Shown here in pieces: positions 8,911-19,903 of a stretch of 64,000 nt of DNA (position 1 is its first letter; each line of letters starts with the position of its first letter). The notes below the pieces were generated by a model. That model did no database searches, had not been told where the DNA came from, and worked only from the letters and a program-made list of their open reading frames with translations. The stretch is from NCBI GenBank assembly GCA_002364325.1, contig DEXV01000006.1, forward strand, positions 114,780-178,779, given 5' to 3'. The DNA is from Gillisia sp. UBA3175 (GTDB lineage: Bacteria > Bacteroidota > Bacteroidia > Flavobacteriales > Flavobacteriaceae). Position numbers and translations under genes: made by a program.

Positions 8911-11433
8911 TTATTTCTTTTTTGGGGCTGGTTTCTTCTTTGCGACTGTCTTTTTAGCTGGAGCTTTTTTCTTTGCCGGTTTCTTTTTCTTCGTGTTCTT
9001 CTCCAAGATCTCCTGTACCTCTTCCAAGGTCAATTTTGTAGCATCTACAGTTTTTGGCAATTCGATCTTTGTTTTACCTTTAAGTATATTAGATCGTCCC
9101 CATCTTGCTTTTTCTACACGAATTCCTTCTGTTTCCCAGTTATGAAGGATCTTATCCTTTTCCTTCTGGATTTTATCTTCAATAAGCTCTTCGATGTTAG
9201 CATCGGTAAGATTATCGAAATCGTATTTCTTATTTACGTTAATAAATATATTGTTCCACTTTAAAAAAGGACCAAATCTCCCTACTCCTTTTTGCACAGG
9301 TAATTCATTATATATATAAATAGGAGCATCTGCCTCTTCTTTTGCTTCAATAAGCTCCATAGCGCGATCCATATCTACACCCATTGGGTCTTCTCCTTTA
9401 TCTAGAGAAACGAATTTTTTACCATATTTAACATAAGGCCCAAATCTTCCATTGTTCACTTCTACTGTTTCTCCTTCCCATTCTCCTATTTCCTTCGGAA
9501 GTTTAAAAAGATCCATTGCCTCTTCATAGGTAATAGAATCTAAGGATTGGTCTGGAGTAAGTCCTGCAAATCTTGGCTTCTCATCATCTTCTACAGATCC
9601 TATCTGAACCATTGGTCCAAATTTCCCTAATCTAACACTTACAGGTTTTCCTGTCTCAGGATCTTCTCCTAAAACGCGTTCTCCTACTTCCCTTTCGGCG
9701 TTTGCTGCAACATCTAAAACTCGAGGATGAAATTCTGAATAGAAACTGCGAAGCATTTCTGTCCATTCCTCATTACCTTCCGCAATATCATCGAAACTTT
9801 GCTCAACTTTTGCTGTGAAATTGTAATCTAAGATATTAGCGAAATGCATAACCAAGAAATCATTCACTACCTGACCAACAGCGGTAGGCACTAGTTTGCC
9901 TTTATCGCTTCCAATATTTTCTGTTAGTTGCTGTTCACTATACTTATCATTCTTAAGAGTAAGTTGCACATACTTGCGCTCTTGTCCATCTACAGAGCCC
10001 TTTTCAACATAATTCCTATTCTGAATGGTGGAAATTGTTGGTGCATATGTAGAAGGTCTACCAATTCCTAATTCTTCTAATTTCTTAACTAAAGATGCTT
10101 CGGTATATCTATAAGGTGGTCTGGTAAATCTTTCGGTAGCGGATATATAATTATTCTCTAATTTCTCGTTTACCCTTAAAGCAGGAAGCATTCCTTCTTG
10201 CTCTTCATCTTCATCATCACTTCCTTCTAGATATACCTTTAAGAAACCCTCAAACTTCAATACTTCTCCATTTGCGGTGAAGTTTTTATCATGCTTATCT
10301 GCTTCAATCTTCACATTTGTGCGCTCCAATTGGGCATCGCTCATTTGGGAAGCGATCGCTCTTTTCCAAATTAGCTCATACAAACGTTCTTGATCTCTAT
10401 CTGCACTTACTGTATGATTTTCGAAAAGTGTTGGACGAATTGCTTCATGAGCTTCTTGTGCTCCTTTAGATTTCCCTTTGAATTGCCTGGTCTTAGAGAA
10501 TTTCTCTCCATAAGCCTTTAAGATCTCATCTTTGGCACCTTTTCTAGCATCATCAGATAAATTTACAGAATCTGTTCTCATATAAGTAATATGACCGGCT
10601 TCGTATAAACGCTGCGCCATGGTCATGGTCTTACTTACTGAAAAATAAAGTTTTCGAGATGCTTCTTGCTGAAGCGTAGAAGTTGTAAAAGGTGGAGCCG
10701 GTGATTTCTTCGCTGGTTTAGTAGTAAGATCGGCGATCTTAAAATTGGCCTGCTTATTTTCTAATAAGAATTTCTCTGCCTCTTCCTTAGTGTCAAAATT
10801 TTTAGGAAGCTTCGCCTTAAAGGTTTTTCCTTCCTCTGTTGTAAACTCTGCATCTATTCTATAAGAAGCTTCCGCAATAAATTCATTTATCTCACGCTCT
10901 CTCTCTACTATTAATCGAACCGATACAGATTGCACCCTTCCAGCAGAAAGTCCGCCTTTTACCTTACGCCAAAGCACAGGTGAAAGTTCATATCCTACCA
11001 AACGGTCTAAAACTCTTCTTGCTTGTTGTGCATTAACAAGGTCGTAATTTATCCCACGTGGATTTTCAATAGCTTTTAGAATAGCCGTTTTGGTGATCTC
11101 GTGAAAAACAATTCTCTTCGTTTTATTCTTATCCAAGTTTAGCTCCTCTGCTAAATGCCATGCAATAGCTTCTCCCTCTCGATCCTCATCACTTGCTAAC
11201 CATACCATTTCGGCATTTTTAGCCTGCTTCTTTAATTTGCTAACTATATCCTTTTTGTCCTTGGATACTATATATTTAGGTTTAAAATCTCCCTCCGTAT
11301 CTACTCCCAATTCTTTGGTAGGCAGATCTGCAATGTGCCCAAAACTAGACATCACTGTATAATCTTTACCTAAAAATTTTTCGATGGTTTTTGCTTTGGC
11401 CGGAGACTCTACAATCACTAAATTCTTTGCCAT
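8911..11433 (-). CDS. topA: DNA topoisomerase I (type IA)
   Basis: Protein of 840 residues that relaxes negative supercoils through a transient 5'-phosphotyrosine link. The N-terminal Toprim domain (LVIVESPAKAKTIEKFLG, SDEDREGEAIAWH) is followed by the gate domain with catalytic Tyr284 in the motif ITYMRTDS. Instead of zinc ribbons the C-terminus has several Topo_C repeats (KFGPMVQIG, RFGPYVKYGKK, RFGPFLKWN) and a Lys/Ala/Pro-rich basic tail of about 30 residues, common in Bacteroidota. It is divergent from miaB and followed after 3 nt by the ureohydrolase-like gene, suggesting co-transcription. Confidence 0.97.
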   Translation of the reverse strand: MAKNLVIVESPAKAKTIEKFLGKDYTVMSSFGHIADLPTKELGVDTEGDFKPKYIVSKDKKDIVSKLKKQAKNAEMVWLASDEDREGEAIAWHLAEELNLDKNKTKRIVFHEITKTAILKAIENPRGINYDLVNAQQARRVLDRLVGYELSPVLWRKVKGGLSAGRVQSVSVRLIVEREREINEFIAEASYRIDAEFTTEEGKTFKAKLPKNFDTKEEAEKFLLENKQANFKIADLTTKPAKKSPAPPFTTSTLQQEASRKLYFSVSKTMTMAQRLYEAGHITYMRTDSVNLSDDARKGAKDEILKAYGEKFSKTRQFKGKSKGAQEAHEAIRPTLFENHTVSADRDQERLYELIWKRAIASQMSDAQLERTNVKIEADKHDKNFTANGEVLKFEGFLKVYLEGSDDEDEEQEGMLPALRVNEKLENNYISATERFTRPPYRYTEASLVKKLEELGIGRPSTYAPTISTIQNRNYVEKGSVDGQERKYVQLTLKNDKYSEQQLTENIGSDKGKLVPTAVGQVVNDFLVMHFANILDYNFTAKVEQSFDDIAEGNEEWTEMLRSFYSEFHPRVLDVAANAEREVGERVLGEDPETGKPVSVRLGKFGPMVQIGSVEDDEKPRFAGLTPDQSLDSITYEEAMDLFKLPKEIGEWEGETVEVNNGRFGPYVKYGKKFVSLDKGEDPMGVDMDRAMELIEAKEEADAPIYIYNELPVQKGVGRFGPFLKWNNIFINVNKKYDFDNLTDANIEELIEDKIQKEKDKILHNWETEGIRVEKARWGRSNILKGKTKIELPKTVDATKLTLEEVQEILEKNTKKKKPAKKKAPAKKTVAKKKPAPKKK

Positions 11434-11452
11434 ATATCTTTTTTTCTAGTTG

Positions 11453-11460
11453 CAAAAGTA
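11453..11460 (-). promoter_or_regulatory. topA -7 box
   Basis: TACTTTTG on the minus strand fits TAnnTTTG, about 20 nt upstream of the topA ATG. No clean -33 TTTG is seen at 19-21 nt, so this is a partial match. Confidence 0.45.
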
Positions 11461-11544
11461 GGGCAATTTTTAAATATGCTGTGAAAATCGGGAAAAATCC
11501 ATTGTATAATACAATAAATAATAAATAAATTTCACCTCTGTCAC

Positions 11545-11575
11545 TTTGTCATAACCTCACTAAAAGCTATCTTTG
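11545..11575 (+). promoter_or_regulatory. miaB promoter
   Basis: TTTG (11545-11548), 19 nt, TATCTTTG (11568-11575): an exact match to the Bacteroidota -33/-7 consensus, 33 nt upstream of the miaB ATG. Confidence 0.8.
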
Positions 11576-11608
11576 CAAGCTAAATTGCCCAAAGGGTAAA
11601 TTTGAGAT

Positions 11609-13054
11609 ATGGAGAAGATTATAGATGAAAAATTACAGGGTAACGCCCTAATTATAGAGACAAAATCCGAAAATAAAAGAAAGTTATTCATAGAGAGCTA
11701 TGGTTGCCAGATGAATTTTAGCGATAGCGAAATTGTAGCATCCATTCTTTTAAATGAAGGTTTTAATACCACACAAAATCTTGAAGATGCAGATTTGGTT
11801 TTAGTGAATACTTGTTCCATTAGAGATAAAGCAGAACAAACCGTTCGCAAGCGCTTAGAGAAATACAACGCCGTAAAAAGAATTAACCCCAAGATGAAGG
11901 TTGGAGTTCTTGGTTGTATGGCCGAACGTTTAAAAAGTAAGTTTCTGGAAGAAGAAAAGATCGTTGATCTTGTAGTTGGACCAGATGCATATAAAGATCT
12001 TCCAAATCTTATAAAGGAAGTTGACGAAGGAAGAGATGCCGTGAGCGTAATTCTTTCTAAAGATGAAACTTATGGAGATATCTCCCCGGTTCGTTTGCAA
12101 AGCAATGGAGTTTCTGCGCTAGTTTCAATCACAAGAGGTTGTGATAATATGTGTACTTTCTGTGTGGTTCCGTTTACTAGAGGTCGTGAGCGCAGTAGAG
12201 ATCCGCAAAGTATTTTGGGAGAAATAAATGATCTGGCCGAAAAAGGCTTTAAGGAGATCACTCTTCTTGGTCAAAACGTTGATAGCTATTTGTGGTATGG
12301 CGGCGGACTTAAAAAAGATTTTAAAAATGCTTCAGAAATAGAAAAAGCTACCGCCACCAATTTTGCAAATTTACTGAGGATGGTTGCTGAAAAACATCCA
12401 AAACTCAGAATTCGGTTTTCTACATCCAATCCACAGGATATGACGATGGATGTTATAGAAATGATGGCGAAATATTCAAATATTTGTAAACATATCCATT
12501 TACCGGTACAAAGCGGAAGCAACGCGGTATTGGAACGCATGAATAGATTGCACACCAGAGAAGAATATTTCTTACTGATAGATAACATAAGAAAGCTGAT
12601 CCCAGATTGTGCAATCTCTCAAGATATGATAGCAGGATTTTGCGGGGAGACAGAACAGGACCATCAAGACACATTATCTCTTATGGAATATGTGAAATAT
12701 GATTTTGGTTATATGTTCTCTTATTCTGAAAGGCCTGGAACTTTAGGTGCTAAAAAATATGAAGATGATGTTCCTGAAGATGAAAAACAACGAAGACTTG
12801 CAGAGATCGTGAAATTACAGAGATCACACTCCTTATTAAGAACTCAAGCCTATATTGGAAAAACGGTAGAAGTTTTAATAGAAAGAGAATCTAAAAAATC
12901 TGACCAACAATGGAGCGGAAGAACAACCTATAACGCGGTTGCTGTTTTTAACAAGGAGGATTATAATATTGGAGAATTTGTGAATGTTGAGATAACAGAT
13001 TGTACTAGCGGAACTTTAATAGGCTTTCCAGTTGGTTACAGTGGGCACAATTAA
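11609..13054 (+). CDS. miaB: tRNA-2-methylthio-N6-dimethylallyladenosine synthase
   Basis: Radical-SAM methylthiotransferase of 481 residues that adds a 2-methylthio group to i6A37 of tRNAs reading UNN codons. The N-terminal UPF0004 domain holds the auxiliary cluster cysteines (Cys33 in YGCQMN, Cys71 in NTCSIRDKA and a third in GCMAER). The radical-SAM triad CxxxCxxC is at 178, 182 and 185, and a C-terminal TRAM domain follows. It has its own promoter and heads a plus-strand series with a sigma-54 activator gene 59 nt downstream. Confidence 0.97.
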   Translation: MEKIIDEKLQGNALIIETKSENKRKLFIESYGCQMNFSDSEIVASILLNEGFNTTQNLEDADLVLVNTCSIRDKAEQTVRKRLEKYNAVKRINPKMKVGVLGCMAERLKSKFLEEEKIVDLVVGPDAYKDLPNLIKEVDEGRDAVSVILSKDETYGDISPVRLQSNGVSALVSITRGCDNMCTFCVVPFTRGRERSRDPQSILGEINDLAEKGFKEITLLGQNVDSYLWYGGGLKKDFKNASEIEKATATNFANLLRMVAEKHPKLRIRFSTSNPQDMTMDVIEMMAKYSNICKHIHLPVQSGSNAVLERMNRLHTREEYFLLIDNIRKLIPDCAISQDMIAGFCGETEQDHQDTLSLMEYVKYDFGYMFSYSERPGTLGAKKYEDDVPEDEKQRRLAEIVKLQRSHSLLRTQAYIGKTVEVLIERESKKSDQQWSGRTTYNAVAVFNKEDYNIGEFVNVEITDCTSGTLIGFPVGYSGHN

Positions 13055-13113
13055 TTTAGACGCATTAAATCATTGTAAACCGGCCCAGGCCAAATCGCAA
13101 TAGGTAAAGATAT

Positions 13114-14367
13114 ATGGAATCAGTTCAGGCAATAAAACAACGATTTGAAATTATAGGGAACGATCCCAGATTAAATCGTGCGGTAGAAAAAGCGATTCAG
13201 GTTGCACCAACAGATATCTCTGTTTTGGTAACTGGAGAAAGTGGCGTTGGAAAAGAGAGCATTCCAAAGATCATTCATTCGCTTTCTCACAGGAAACATG
13301 GAAAATATATTGCAGTGAACTGTGGGGCAATTCCAGAAGGGACTATAGATAGTGAATTGTTTGGTCATGAAAAAGGCGCTTTTACAGGTGCTACTCAAAC
13401 CAGAAATGGCTATTTTGAAGTAGCTGATGGAGGAACTATATTTTTAGATGAAGTTGGTGAATTACCATTAACCACTCAGGTAAGACTTTTGCGTGTATTA
13501 GAAAATGGCGAATTTATAAAGGTAGGTTCATCAAAAGTGCAAAAAACAAATGTTAGAATAGTAGCTGCTACTAATTTAAATATGTTCGATGCTATTAAAA
13601 AAGAGAAGTTTAGAGAAGATCTTTATTACAGACTAAGCACTGTAGAGATCAATCTTCCACCGTTAAGAGATAGAAAGGATGATATTCATTTACTTTTTAG
13701 AAAATTCTCTGCAGATTTTGCCATAAAATATAAGATGCCAACTATTAGGCTGGAAGATGATGCTGTAGAGCTGCTTCAGAAATACCAATGGGGTGGAAAC
13801 ATCAGGCAACTTCGAAATGTGGCTGAACAAATTTCGGTCTTAGAACAAGAGCGCAATATTACGGCAGGTAAAATAAAAAGCTACCTTCCCAACATCGGAA
13901 GTAACTTGCCCGCGGTTATTTCAGATAAAAAGAAAGAAAGCGATTTCAGCAATGAAAGAGAGATTCTTTATAAAGTGCTTTTCGACATGAAGAGCGATCT
14001 TAATGATCTTAAGAAACTTACCATGAAATTGATGGAAAGTGGAAATCTGGAAAATGTAAAGGATGAACACGAAGGGCTTATTCAAAAGATTTATGGTGAA
14101 AATGAGGACGATGATGATCTAGAGGAACTTAATAATGAAGAGCGAAATATTTTGCAAATTCCACAGAACTCTTCTCAAGAAAAAGAAGATAAATATTACT
14201 TTGCTGAAGAAATTGAAGAAGAAGAAACCCTTTCTTTACAGGATAAGGAGTTAGAACTCATTAAAAAATCTCTAGAAAGACATAGTGGCAAAAGAAAAAG
14301 TGCCGCAGAAGAATTAGGGATAAGCGAGCGTACGCTGTATAGAAAGATCAAACAATATGATCTTTAA
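13114..14367 (+). CDS. Sigma-54-dependent activator lacking a receiver domain
   Basis: Protein of 417 residues with an AAA+ sigma-54 interaction domain that starts almost at the N-terminus: Walker A GESGVGKE (41-48), the sigma-54 contact loop GAFTGA (88-93) and Walker B GGTIFLDE (about 106-113). After a variable, acidic linker (about 270-365) comes a Fis-type helix-turn-helix (KRKSAAEELGISERTLYRKI). No receiver, GAF or PAS domain precedes the ATPase, so activity must be set by abundance, by a partner, or by the acidic linker. Its place between miaB and lptE suggests an envelope-related or housekeeping regulon, but targets are unknown. Confidence 0.92.
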   Translation: MESVQAIKQRFEIIGNDPRLNRAVEKAIQVAPTDISVLVTGESGVGKESIPKIIHSLSHRKHGKYIAVNCGAIPEGTIDSELFGHEKGAFTGATQTRNGYFEVADGGTIFLDEVGELPLTTQVRLLRVLENGEFIKVGSSKVQKTNVRIVAATNLNMFDAIKKEKFREDLYYRLSTVEINLPPLRDRKDDIHLLFRKFSADFAIKYKMPTIRLEDDAVELLQKYQWGGNIRQLRNVAEQISVLEQERNITAGKIKSYLPNIGSNLPAVISDKKKESDFSNEREILYKVLFDMKSDLNDLKKLTMKLMESGNLENVKDEHEGLIQKIYGENEDDDDLEELNNEERNILQIPQNSSQEKEDKYYFAEEIEEEETLSLQDKELELIKKSLERHSGKRKSAAEELGISERTLYRKIKQYDL

Positions 14368-14415
14368 GAAATAATTCTGAAGTAAAAAAATTAGCATATT
14401 AATAGTAGATATTCC

Positions 14416-14919
14416 ATGAAAAAAATTGGTTTAGTTTTAAGTTGCCTCCTCTTATTCACCACTCAATCTTGTGGGGTTTATTCCTTTACTGGAGCAGATA
14501 CCGGAGCAGCAACTACCTTTCAGGTGGATTATTTTCAGAATACATCAGATATTGTGGAGCCGGGAATAGACAGAGCATTTACGCTACAGCTACAAGATCT
14601 TATTCAAGGACAAACCAATTTAAGTCTAACCAATTCCGGAGGCGATCTTATTTATGAAGGAGAAATAGTAGATTACTACGTGTCTCCAATTACTGCGACA
14701 GCGCAAAATACTGCTGCTCAAAATAGATTAACGATCGCTGTAAATCTGAGGTATTTTAATACCTTGGATCCAGAAAAAGATATGGAAAGACAATTCTCAT
14801 TCTATTATGATTATCCTGCAAACGATCAACTTATTGGCGCAACGCTAGATACCGCTTTAGAGGAGATTTACTCCAGAATTACTCAGGACATATTTAATGC
14901 AACACTTACAAACTGGTAA
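14416..14919 (+). CDS. lptE: LptE family LPS-assembly lipoprotein
   Basis: Lipoprotein of 167 residues with a signal peptide and a lipobox cysteine (Cys19, TTQSCG), then a mixed alpha/beta domain with the FQVDYFQN strand typical of Bacteroidota LptE. LptE plugs the LptD barrel that inserts lipopolysaccharide into the outer leaflet. The downstream TPR gene starts within the stop codon (ATG at 14919 overlaps TAA), so translation is coupled. The assignment is by pattern; similarity within this family is low. Confidence 0.8.
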   Translation: MKKIGLVLSCLLLFTTQSCGVYSFTGADTGAATTFQVDYFQNTSDIVEPGIDRAFTLQLQDLIQGQTNLSLTNSGGDLIYEGEIVDYYVSPITATAQNTAAQNRLTIAVNLRYFNTLDPEKDMERQFSFYYDYPANDQLIGATLDTALEEIYSRITQDIFNATLTNW

Positions 14920-15803
14920 TGAACGCTAACGAATTAACATCCTTATTCAATAATTCGGCAGCTATTAAGGATGCTGAAATTGCCTCCTTGGATGGAATTC
15001 TCAGTAAATATCCTTTTTTTCAGGCGGCTAGAGCAACCTATCTTAAAGGACTACACACCTTAGATAGTCCAAGGTATAATTTAGAATTAAAGGTAACCGC
15101 AGCTCATACTATAGACAGAAGTGTACTTTTCGATTATATCACCTCGGCGAGTTTTATTCAAGATAAAGTTGCTCAACAAATAAAGAATCAAGAAGAAAGT
15201 TTAAGGAATATTACTGTTTTTGAACCTGAAGAAGTTTTTGGTAAGAAAAGTCTTGCCATAAACGAAGCTATAAAAATGAAGCAAACAGAATCGGATCAGG
15301 TGATGGACCCATTTCTTTTTGAAAAACTGAAGGAACAACTTTTATCGCCGGTGTCTGAATCTGAAATTATAGATGAAAATCAATTTTCGGTATTAATTGC
15401 AGGAAAACCTTTAGAATTCAAAGCGCAGGAATCACATTCGTTTTCAGAATGGTTAAGTTTAACAAAACCTACACCAATAGAAAGAGTAACTCCCATTCAG
15501 AAAAAAGCGCCATCTTCAAAAGCGAGGAACCAAAAATTGATAGATAATTTTATTTCTAAGAGTCCAAAGATAAAACCAAGCACTCCAATTTCCAATTCCA
15601 ATATTGCGGCAGATAGAACAGTGCCGCCAGAAGCCTTGATGACAGAGACTTTAGCCAGGGTTTATTTAGAACAGAAAAATTATAAAAAAGCAATACAAGC
15701 TTTCAAAATTTTAATTTTGAAAAATCCCGAAAAAAGTGGTTTCTTTGCAGACCAAATTCGGGCAATTAAGAAATTACAAGAAAATAATACAGAACGAGAA
15801 TGA
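14919..15803 (+). CDS. Tetratricopeptide-repeat protein, function unknown
   Basis: Protein of 294 residues, predicted soluble, without signal peptide. The N-terminal half is helical and contains a conserved-looking FQAARATYLKGLH stretch; the middle is low-complexity, rich in Ser, Pro and Lys; the C-terminus has one clear TPR unit (TLARVYLEQKNYKKAIQAF). It lies between lptE (1-base overlap) and secG (4-base overlap), which suggests a role tied to envelope protein or LPS transport, but nothing in the sequence shows what it does. Confidence 0.75.
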   Translation: MNANELTSLFNNSAAIKDAEIASLDGILSKYPFFQAARATYLKGLHTLDSPRYNLELKVTAAHTIDRSVLFDYITSASFIQDKVAQQIKNQEESLRNITVFEPEEVFGKKSLAINEAIKMKQTESDQVMDPFLFEKLKEQLLSPVSESEIIDENQFSVLIAGKPLEFKAQESHSFSEWLSLTKPTPIERVTPIQKKAPSSKARNQKLIDNFISKSPKIKPSTPISNSNIAADRTVPPEALMTETLARVYLEQKNYKKAIQAFKILILKNPEKSGFFADQIRAIKKLQENNTERE

Positions 15804-16147
15804 GTACATTCACTATTTTTTTAGCATTGATCATTATTGTAGCATTTTTGCTTATCGTAGTAATTATGGTACAAAATCCTAAAGGTGGCGGACTATCATC
15901 TTCTTTTGGAGGTGGTGGAGGTCAGCAAATTGGTGGGGTAAAGAAAACAGGAGACTTTTTAGATAAAAGTACTTGGACCTTGGCAACTTTAATGTTGGTT
16001 TTAATCTTACTATCTAACATTACTGTTATGGATGGAAGTGGCATTTCAGAATCTAGAGTTATAGACAATGATGGTACTATTGAAAATACAGTTCCAGAAG
16101 CAGCTCAAACTCCAGTACAAACTCAGCAAGAAAACGAGCAGGAATAA
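15800..16147 (+). CDS. secG: Protein translocase subunit SecG
   Basis: Membrane protein of 115 residues with two hydrophobic helices (about 4-25 and 52-73) joined by the characteristic Gly-rich loop NPKGGGLSSSFGGG; the C-terminal Glu/Gln-rich tail is usual in Bacteroidota. It associates with SecYE and assists SecA-driven export. The start overlaps the stop of the upstream gene by 4 bases (ATGA); a strong terminator follows. Confidence 0.95.
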   Translation: MSTFTIFLALIIIVAFLLIVVIMVQNPKGGGLSSSFGGGGGQQIGGVKKTGDFLDKSTWTLATLMLVLILLSNITVMDGSGISESRVIDNDGTIENTVPEAAQTPVQTQQENEQE

Positions 16148-16170
16148 ATACTGCTGAATGATTATAATAC

Positions 16171-16204
16171 AATGCCAGCTTGTCATAAGCTGGCATTTTT
16201 TGTT
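16171..16204 (+). terminator. secG terminator
   Basis: 11-bp stem AATGCCAGCTT / AAGCTGGCATT with loop GTCAT, followed by a run of Ts, 24 nt after the secG stop. Confidence 0.9.
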
Positions 16205-16227
16205 TCAAAATGTCAGTATATAGCCCG

Positions 16228-16242
16228 TGGCATAATTTTGGC
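16228..16242 (+). promoter_or_regulatory. groESL promoter, with sigma-54-like GG-N10-GC
   Basis: The stretch TGGCATAATTTTGGC contains the vegetative -7 match TAATTTTG (16233-16240) and, in the same bases, the GG-N10-GC spacing of a -24/-12 sigma-54 promoter (GG 16229-16230, GC 16241-16242). A -33 TTTG for the vegetative reading is not evident at 19-21 nt. It lies about 50 nt upstream of groES. Confidence 0.45.
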
Positions 16243-16292
16243 CATTTAGGCTCTGTACAAAATAAATTAATTAACTAAAATACATTACACAA

Positions 16293-16568
16293 ATGGCTTT
16301 AAAAATTAAACCTCTTTCAGACAGAGTACTTATTGAGCCTGCTGCTGCCGAGACTCAAACAGCATCTGGAATTTACATTCCTGAGACTGCTAAAGAAAAA
16401 CCACAAAAAGGTAAAGTAGTAGCAGTTGGAAAAGGAACTAAAAAACATGACATGACCGTGAAGGTTGGGGATGAAGTTCTTTATGGTAAATATTCTGGAA
16501 CAGAATTAAAATTGGAAGGGAAAGATTATCTTATCATGCGAGAAGATGATATTCTTGCAATTGTGTAA
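16293..16568 (+). CDS. groES: Co-chaperonin GroES
   Basis: 91 residues, standard length. Begins [17 protein letters not shown], has the mobile loop ([18 protein letters not shown]) that contacts GroEL, and ends DDILAIV. It caps the GroEL cavity. groEL follows after an unusually roomy 125-nt gap that contains a 15-base palindrome. Confidence 0.98.
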   Translation: MALKIKPLSDRVLIEPAAAETQTASGIYIPETAKEKPQKGKVVAVGKGTKKHDMTVKVGDEVLYGKYSGTELKLEGKDYLIMREDDILAIV

Positions 16569-16647
16569 AACCTTACACATTTAAGGTGCGATTACCGTTC
16601 CTTTAATTTCAAAAGAACACTAGTATATAACTAATATGAATTTTGCA

Positions 16648-16662
16648 ATATGCAGTGCATAT
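16648..16662 (+). repeat. 15-base palindrome between groES and groEL
   Basis: ATATGCA-G-TGCATAT, two perfect 7-base arms around one base, 31 nt upstream of the groEL ATG. No T-run follows, so it is not a normal terminator. It could be an operator or an mRNA hairpin that sets the groES:groEL ratio. Confidence 0.6.
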
Positions 16663-16690
16663 GAACCAGGCAGAATTTTAAAAACATTAA

Positions 16691-18331
<1,641 letters not shown>

Positions 18332-18352
18332 TGGCATTGCCACTTTTATTAT

Positions 18353-18388
18353 AAAAAACCCGCTTCAAATTTTGAAGCGGGTTTTTTT
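18353..18388. terminator. Bidirectional terminator after groEL
   Basis: Stem CCCGCTTCAAA / TTTGAAGCGGG flanked by As on the left and seven Ts on the right, so it works for groEL (plus) and for the 45-codon gene (minus) that converges on it. Confidence 0.9.
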
Positions 18389-18397
18389 ATTTAATAT

Positions 18398-18535
18398 CTA
18401 AAAAGCCGATGATAAGCTTTCCTTTAATTGATCCCAGTTAGATAAAATCTGACTAACCACTAAGAATACCAAAACGAATACTACAATCATCTTCCAATTC
18501 AAGTTCTTGTTGTTTGGCTCACTCTTATCTTGCAT
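18398..18535 (-). CDS. Small single-span membrane protein (45 aa)
   Basis: Short frame of 45 codons plus TAG, starting ATG at 18533-18535. The peptide has a polar, Lys/Asn-rich start (MQDKSEPNNKNLNWK), one hydrophobic helix (MIVVFVLVFLVVSQIL, about residues 16-31) and a short tail NWDQLKESLSSAF. It sits between two terminators, after clpX and convergent to groEL. The clean topology (positive residues before the helix) and the isolation of the frame between terminators argue that it is real. Function unknown. Confidence 0.6.
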   Translation of the reverse strand: MQDKSEPNNKNLNWKMIVVFVLVFLVVSQILSNWDQLKESLSSAF

Positions 18536-18552
18536 AACATATTAAAGATAAC

Positions 18553-18587
18553 AAAAAGCCATCTGTAAATCTTACAAATGGCTTTTT
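18553..18587 (-). terminator. clpX terminator
   Basis: AAAAAGCCATCTGTAA pairs with TTACAAATGGCTTTTT (one mismatch), 18 nt after the clpX stop. T-runs on both sides. Confidence 0.85.
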
Positions 18588-18604
18588 CGTCTTATCATAA
18601 AAAC

Positions 18605-19837
18605 TTAAGAAACTGCTTTCAGTTTGCTTATAGTAGATTTATTCAATTTGTTTTCGGCATATTCCTTAGTCACGATCAACTCATGCTCATCGCTCTCAGG
18701 CATTTCAAACATAGCATCGGTAAGAATTGCTTCGCATAAAGATCTTAGCCCTCTCGCACCTAATTTATACTCGATTGCTTGCAATACAATATAATCCAAT
18801 GCTTCATCTGTGATCTCAAACGAGATATCATCCATCTCAAATAACTTTTGATATTGTTTGATAATAGCGTTCTTAGGTTCGGTAAGGATGGCTCTAAGCG
18901 TTTCTTTATCTAATGGATTCATATACGTTAATGCCGGTAATCTACCGATGATCTCTGGTATTAATCCATAATCCTTAAGATCTTTAGGAATAATATATTT
19001 CAAAAGATTGGTGCGTTCTATTTTATCTTCACTTTGTGAAGCGCTAAAACCAACTGCTTGCATATTCAATCTCTTACTAATGTTTCTTTCAATTCCATCA
19101 AAAGCTCCACCTGCAATAAATAAAATATTTTCAGTATCTACTTCAATAAATTTTTGATCTGGATGCTTTCTTCCTCCTTTTGGCGGAACATTCACCGTAG
19201 TTCCTTCCAACAGTTTCAATAATGCTTGCTGAACTCCTTCTCCAGAAACATCTCTGGTGATAGAAGGATTATCGCTTTTACGAGCAATCTTATCTATCTC
19301 ATCTATAAAAACAATTCCACGTTGAGCTTTCTCCACATTATAATCTGCTGCCTGAAGCAATTTTGTTAGGATCCCTTCTACATCTTCACCAACATATCCT
19401 GCTTCTGTAAGCACTGTAGCATCTACAATTGCCAAGGGAACGTTTAACATCTTAGAGATGGTTTTTGCCATAAGGGTCTTCCCTGTTCCGGTTTCTCCAA
19501 CCATTATAATGTTACTCTTTTGGATCTCTATATCATCGTCACTTTTTGGTTGCAGTAGACGTTTATAGTGGTTATAAACTGCTACAGACATCACTTTTTT
19601 AGTTGCTTCCTGCCCAATAATATATTCATCCAAAAATGCTTTAATCACCTTTGGTTTACTAAGCATTAGATCTGATGATAATTCCTTGGCATTTCCTTGT
19701 TTGGATTCTTCCAGAACTATTCCATGTGCTTGCTCGATACATTTATCACAAATGTGTGCATCTAAACCCGCAATAAGGAGATTAGTTTCTGGTTTTTTCC
19801 TTCCACAAAAGGAACATTCTAAATCATCTTTCGCCAT
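18605..19837 (-). CDS. clpX: ATP-dependent Clp protease ATPase subunit ClpX
   Basis: AAA+ unfoldase of about 410 residues that feeds substrates to ClpP. The N-terminal C4 zinc finger ([10 protein letters not shown]...HICDKC), Walker A GETGTGKT and Walker B FIDEIDKI are present; the ClpP-docking loop reads VGF within [10 protein letters not shown], in place of the commoner IGF. The open frame extends upstream to a TTG at 19861, but [12 protein letters not shown] from the ATG at 19837 matches the family start. It lies 66 nt after clpP. Confidence 0.98.
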   Translation of the reverse strand: MAKDDLECSFCGRKKPETNLLIAGLDAHICDKCIEQAHGIVLEESKQGNAKELSSDLMLSKPKVIKAFLDEYIIGQEATKKVMSVAVYNHYKRLLQPKSDDDIEIQKSNIIMVGETGTGKTLMAKTISKMLNVPLAIVDATVLTEAGYVGEDVEGILTKLLQAADYNVEKAQRGIVFIDEIDKIARKSDNPSITRDVSGEGVQQALLKLLEGTTVNVPPKGGRKHPDQKFIEVDTENILFIAGGAFDGIERNISKRLNMQAVGFSASQSEDKIERTNLLKYIIPKDLKDYGLIPEIIGRLPALTYMNPLDKETLRAILTEPKNAIIKQYQKLFEMDDISFEITDEALDYIVLQAIEYKLGARGLRSLCEAILTDAMFEMPESDEHELIVTKEYAENKLNKSTISKLKAVS

Positions 19838-19903
19838 TTCTTTCAATTTCAATATTCTCAAGCCATAGTCACAAAATATTTTTGCAAAGGCTAGTTCAAT
19901 TAT

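Noticed and set aside
8911..9000. Low-complexity AAG/Lys region at the topA end as a repeat element
   Set aside because: It is the basic tail of topoisomerase I, usual in the phylum.
12286..12674. Open frames antisense to miaB
   Set aside because: Shadow frames inside a well-supported gene, without family-like content; the same holds for many short frames opposite gldM, groEL, sprA and others.
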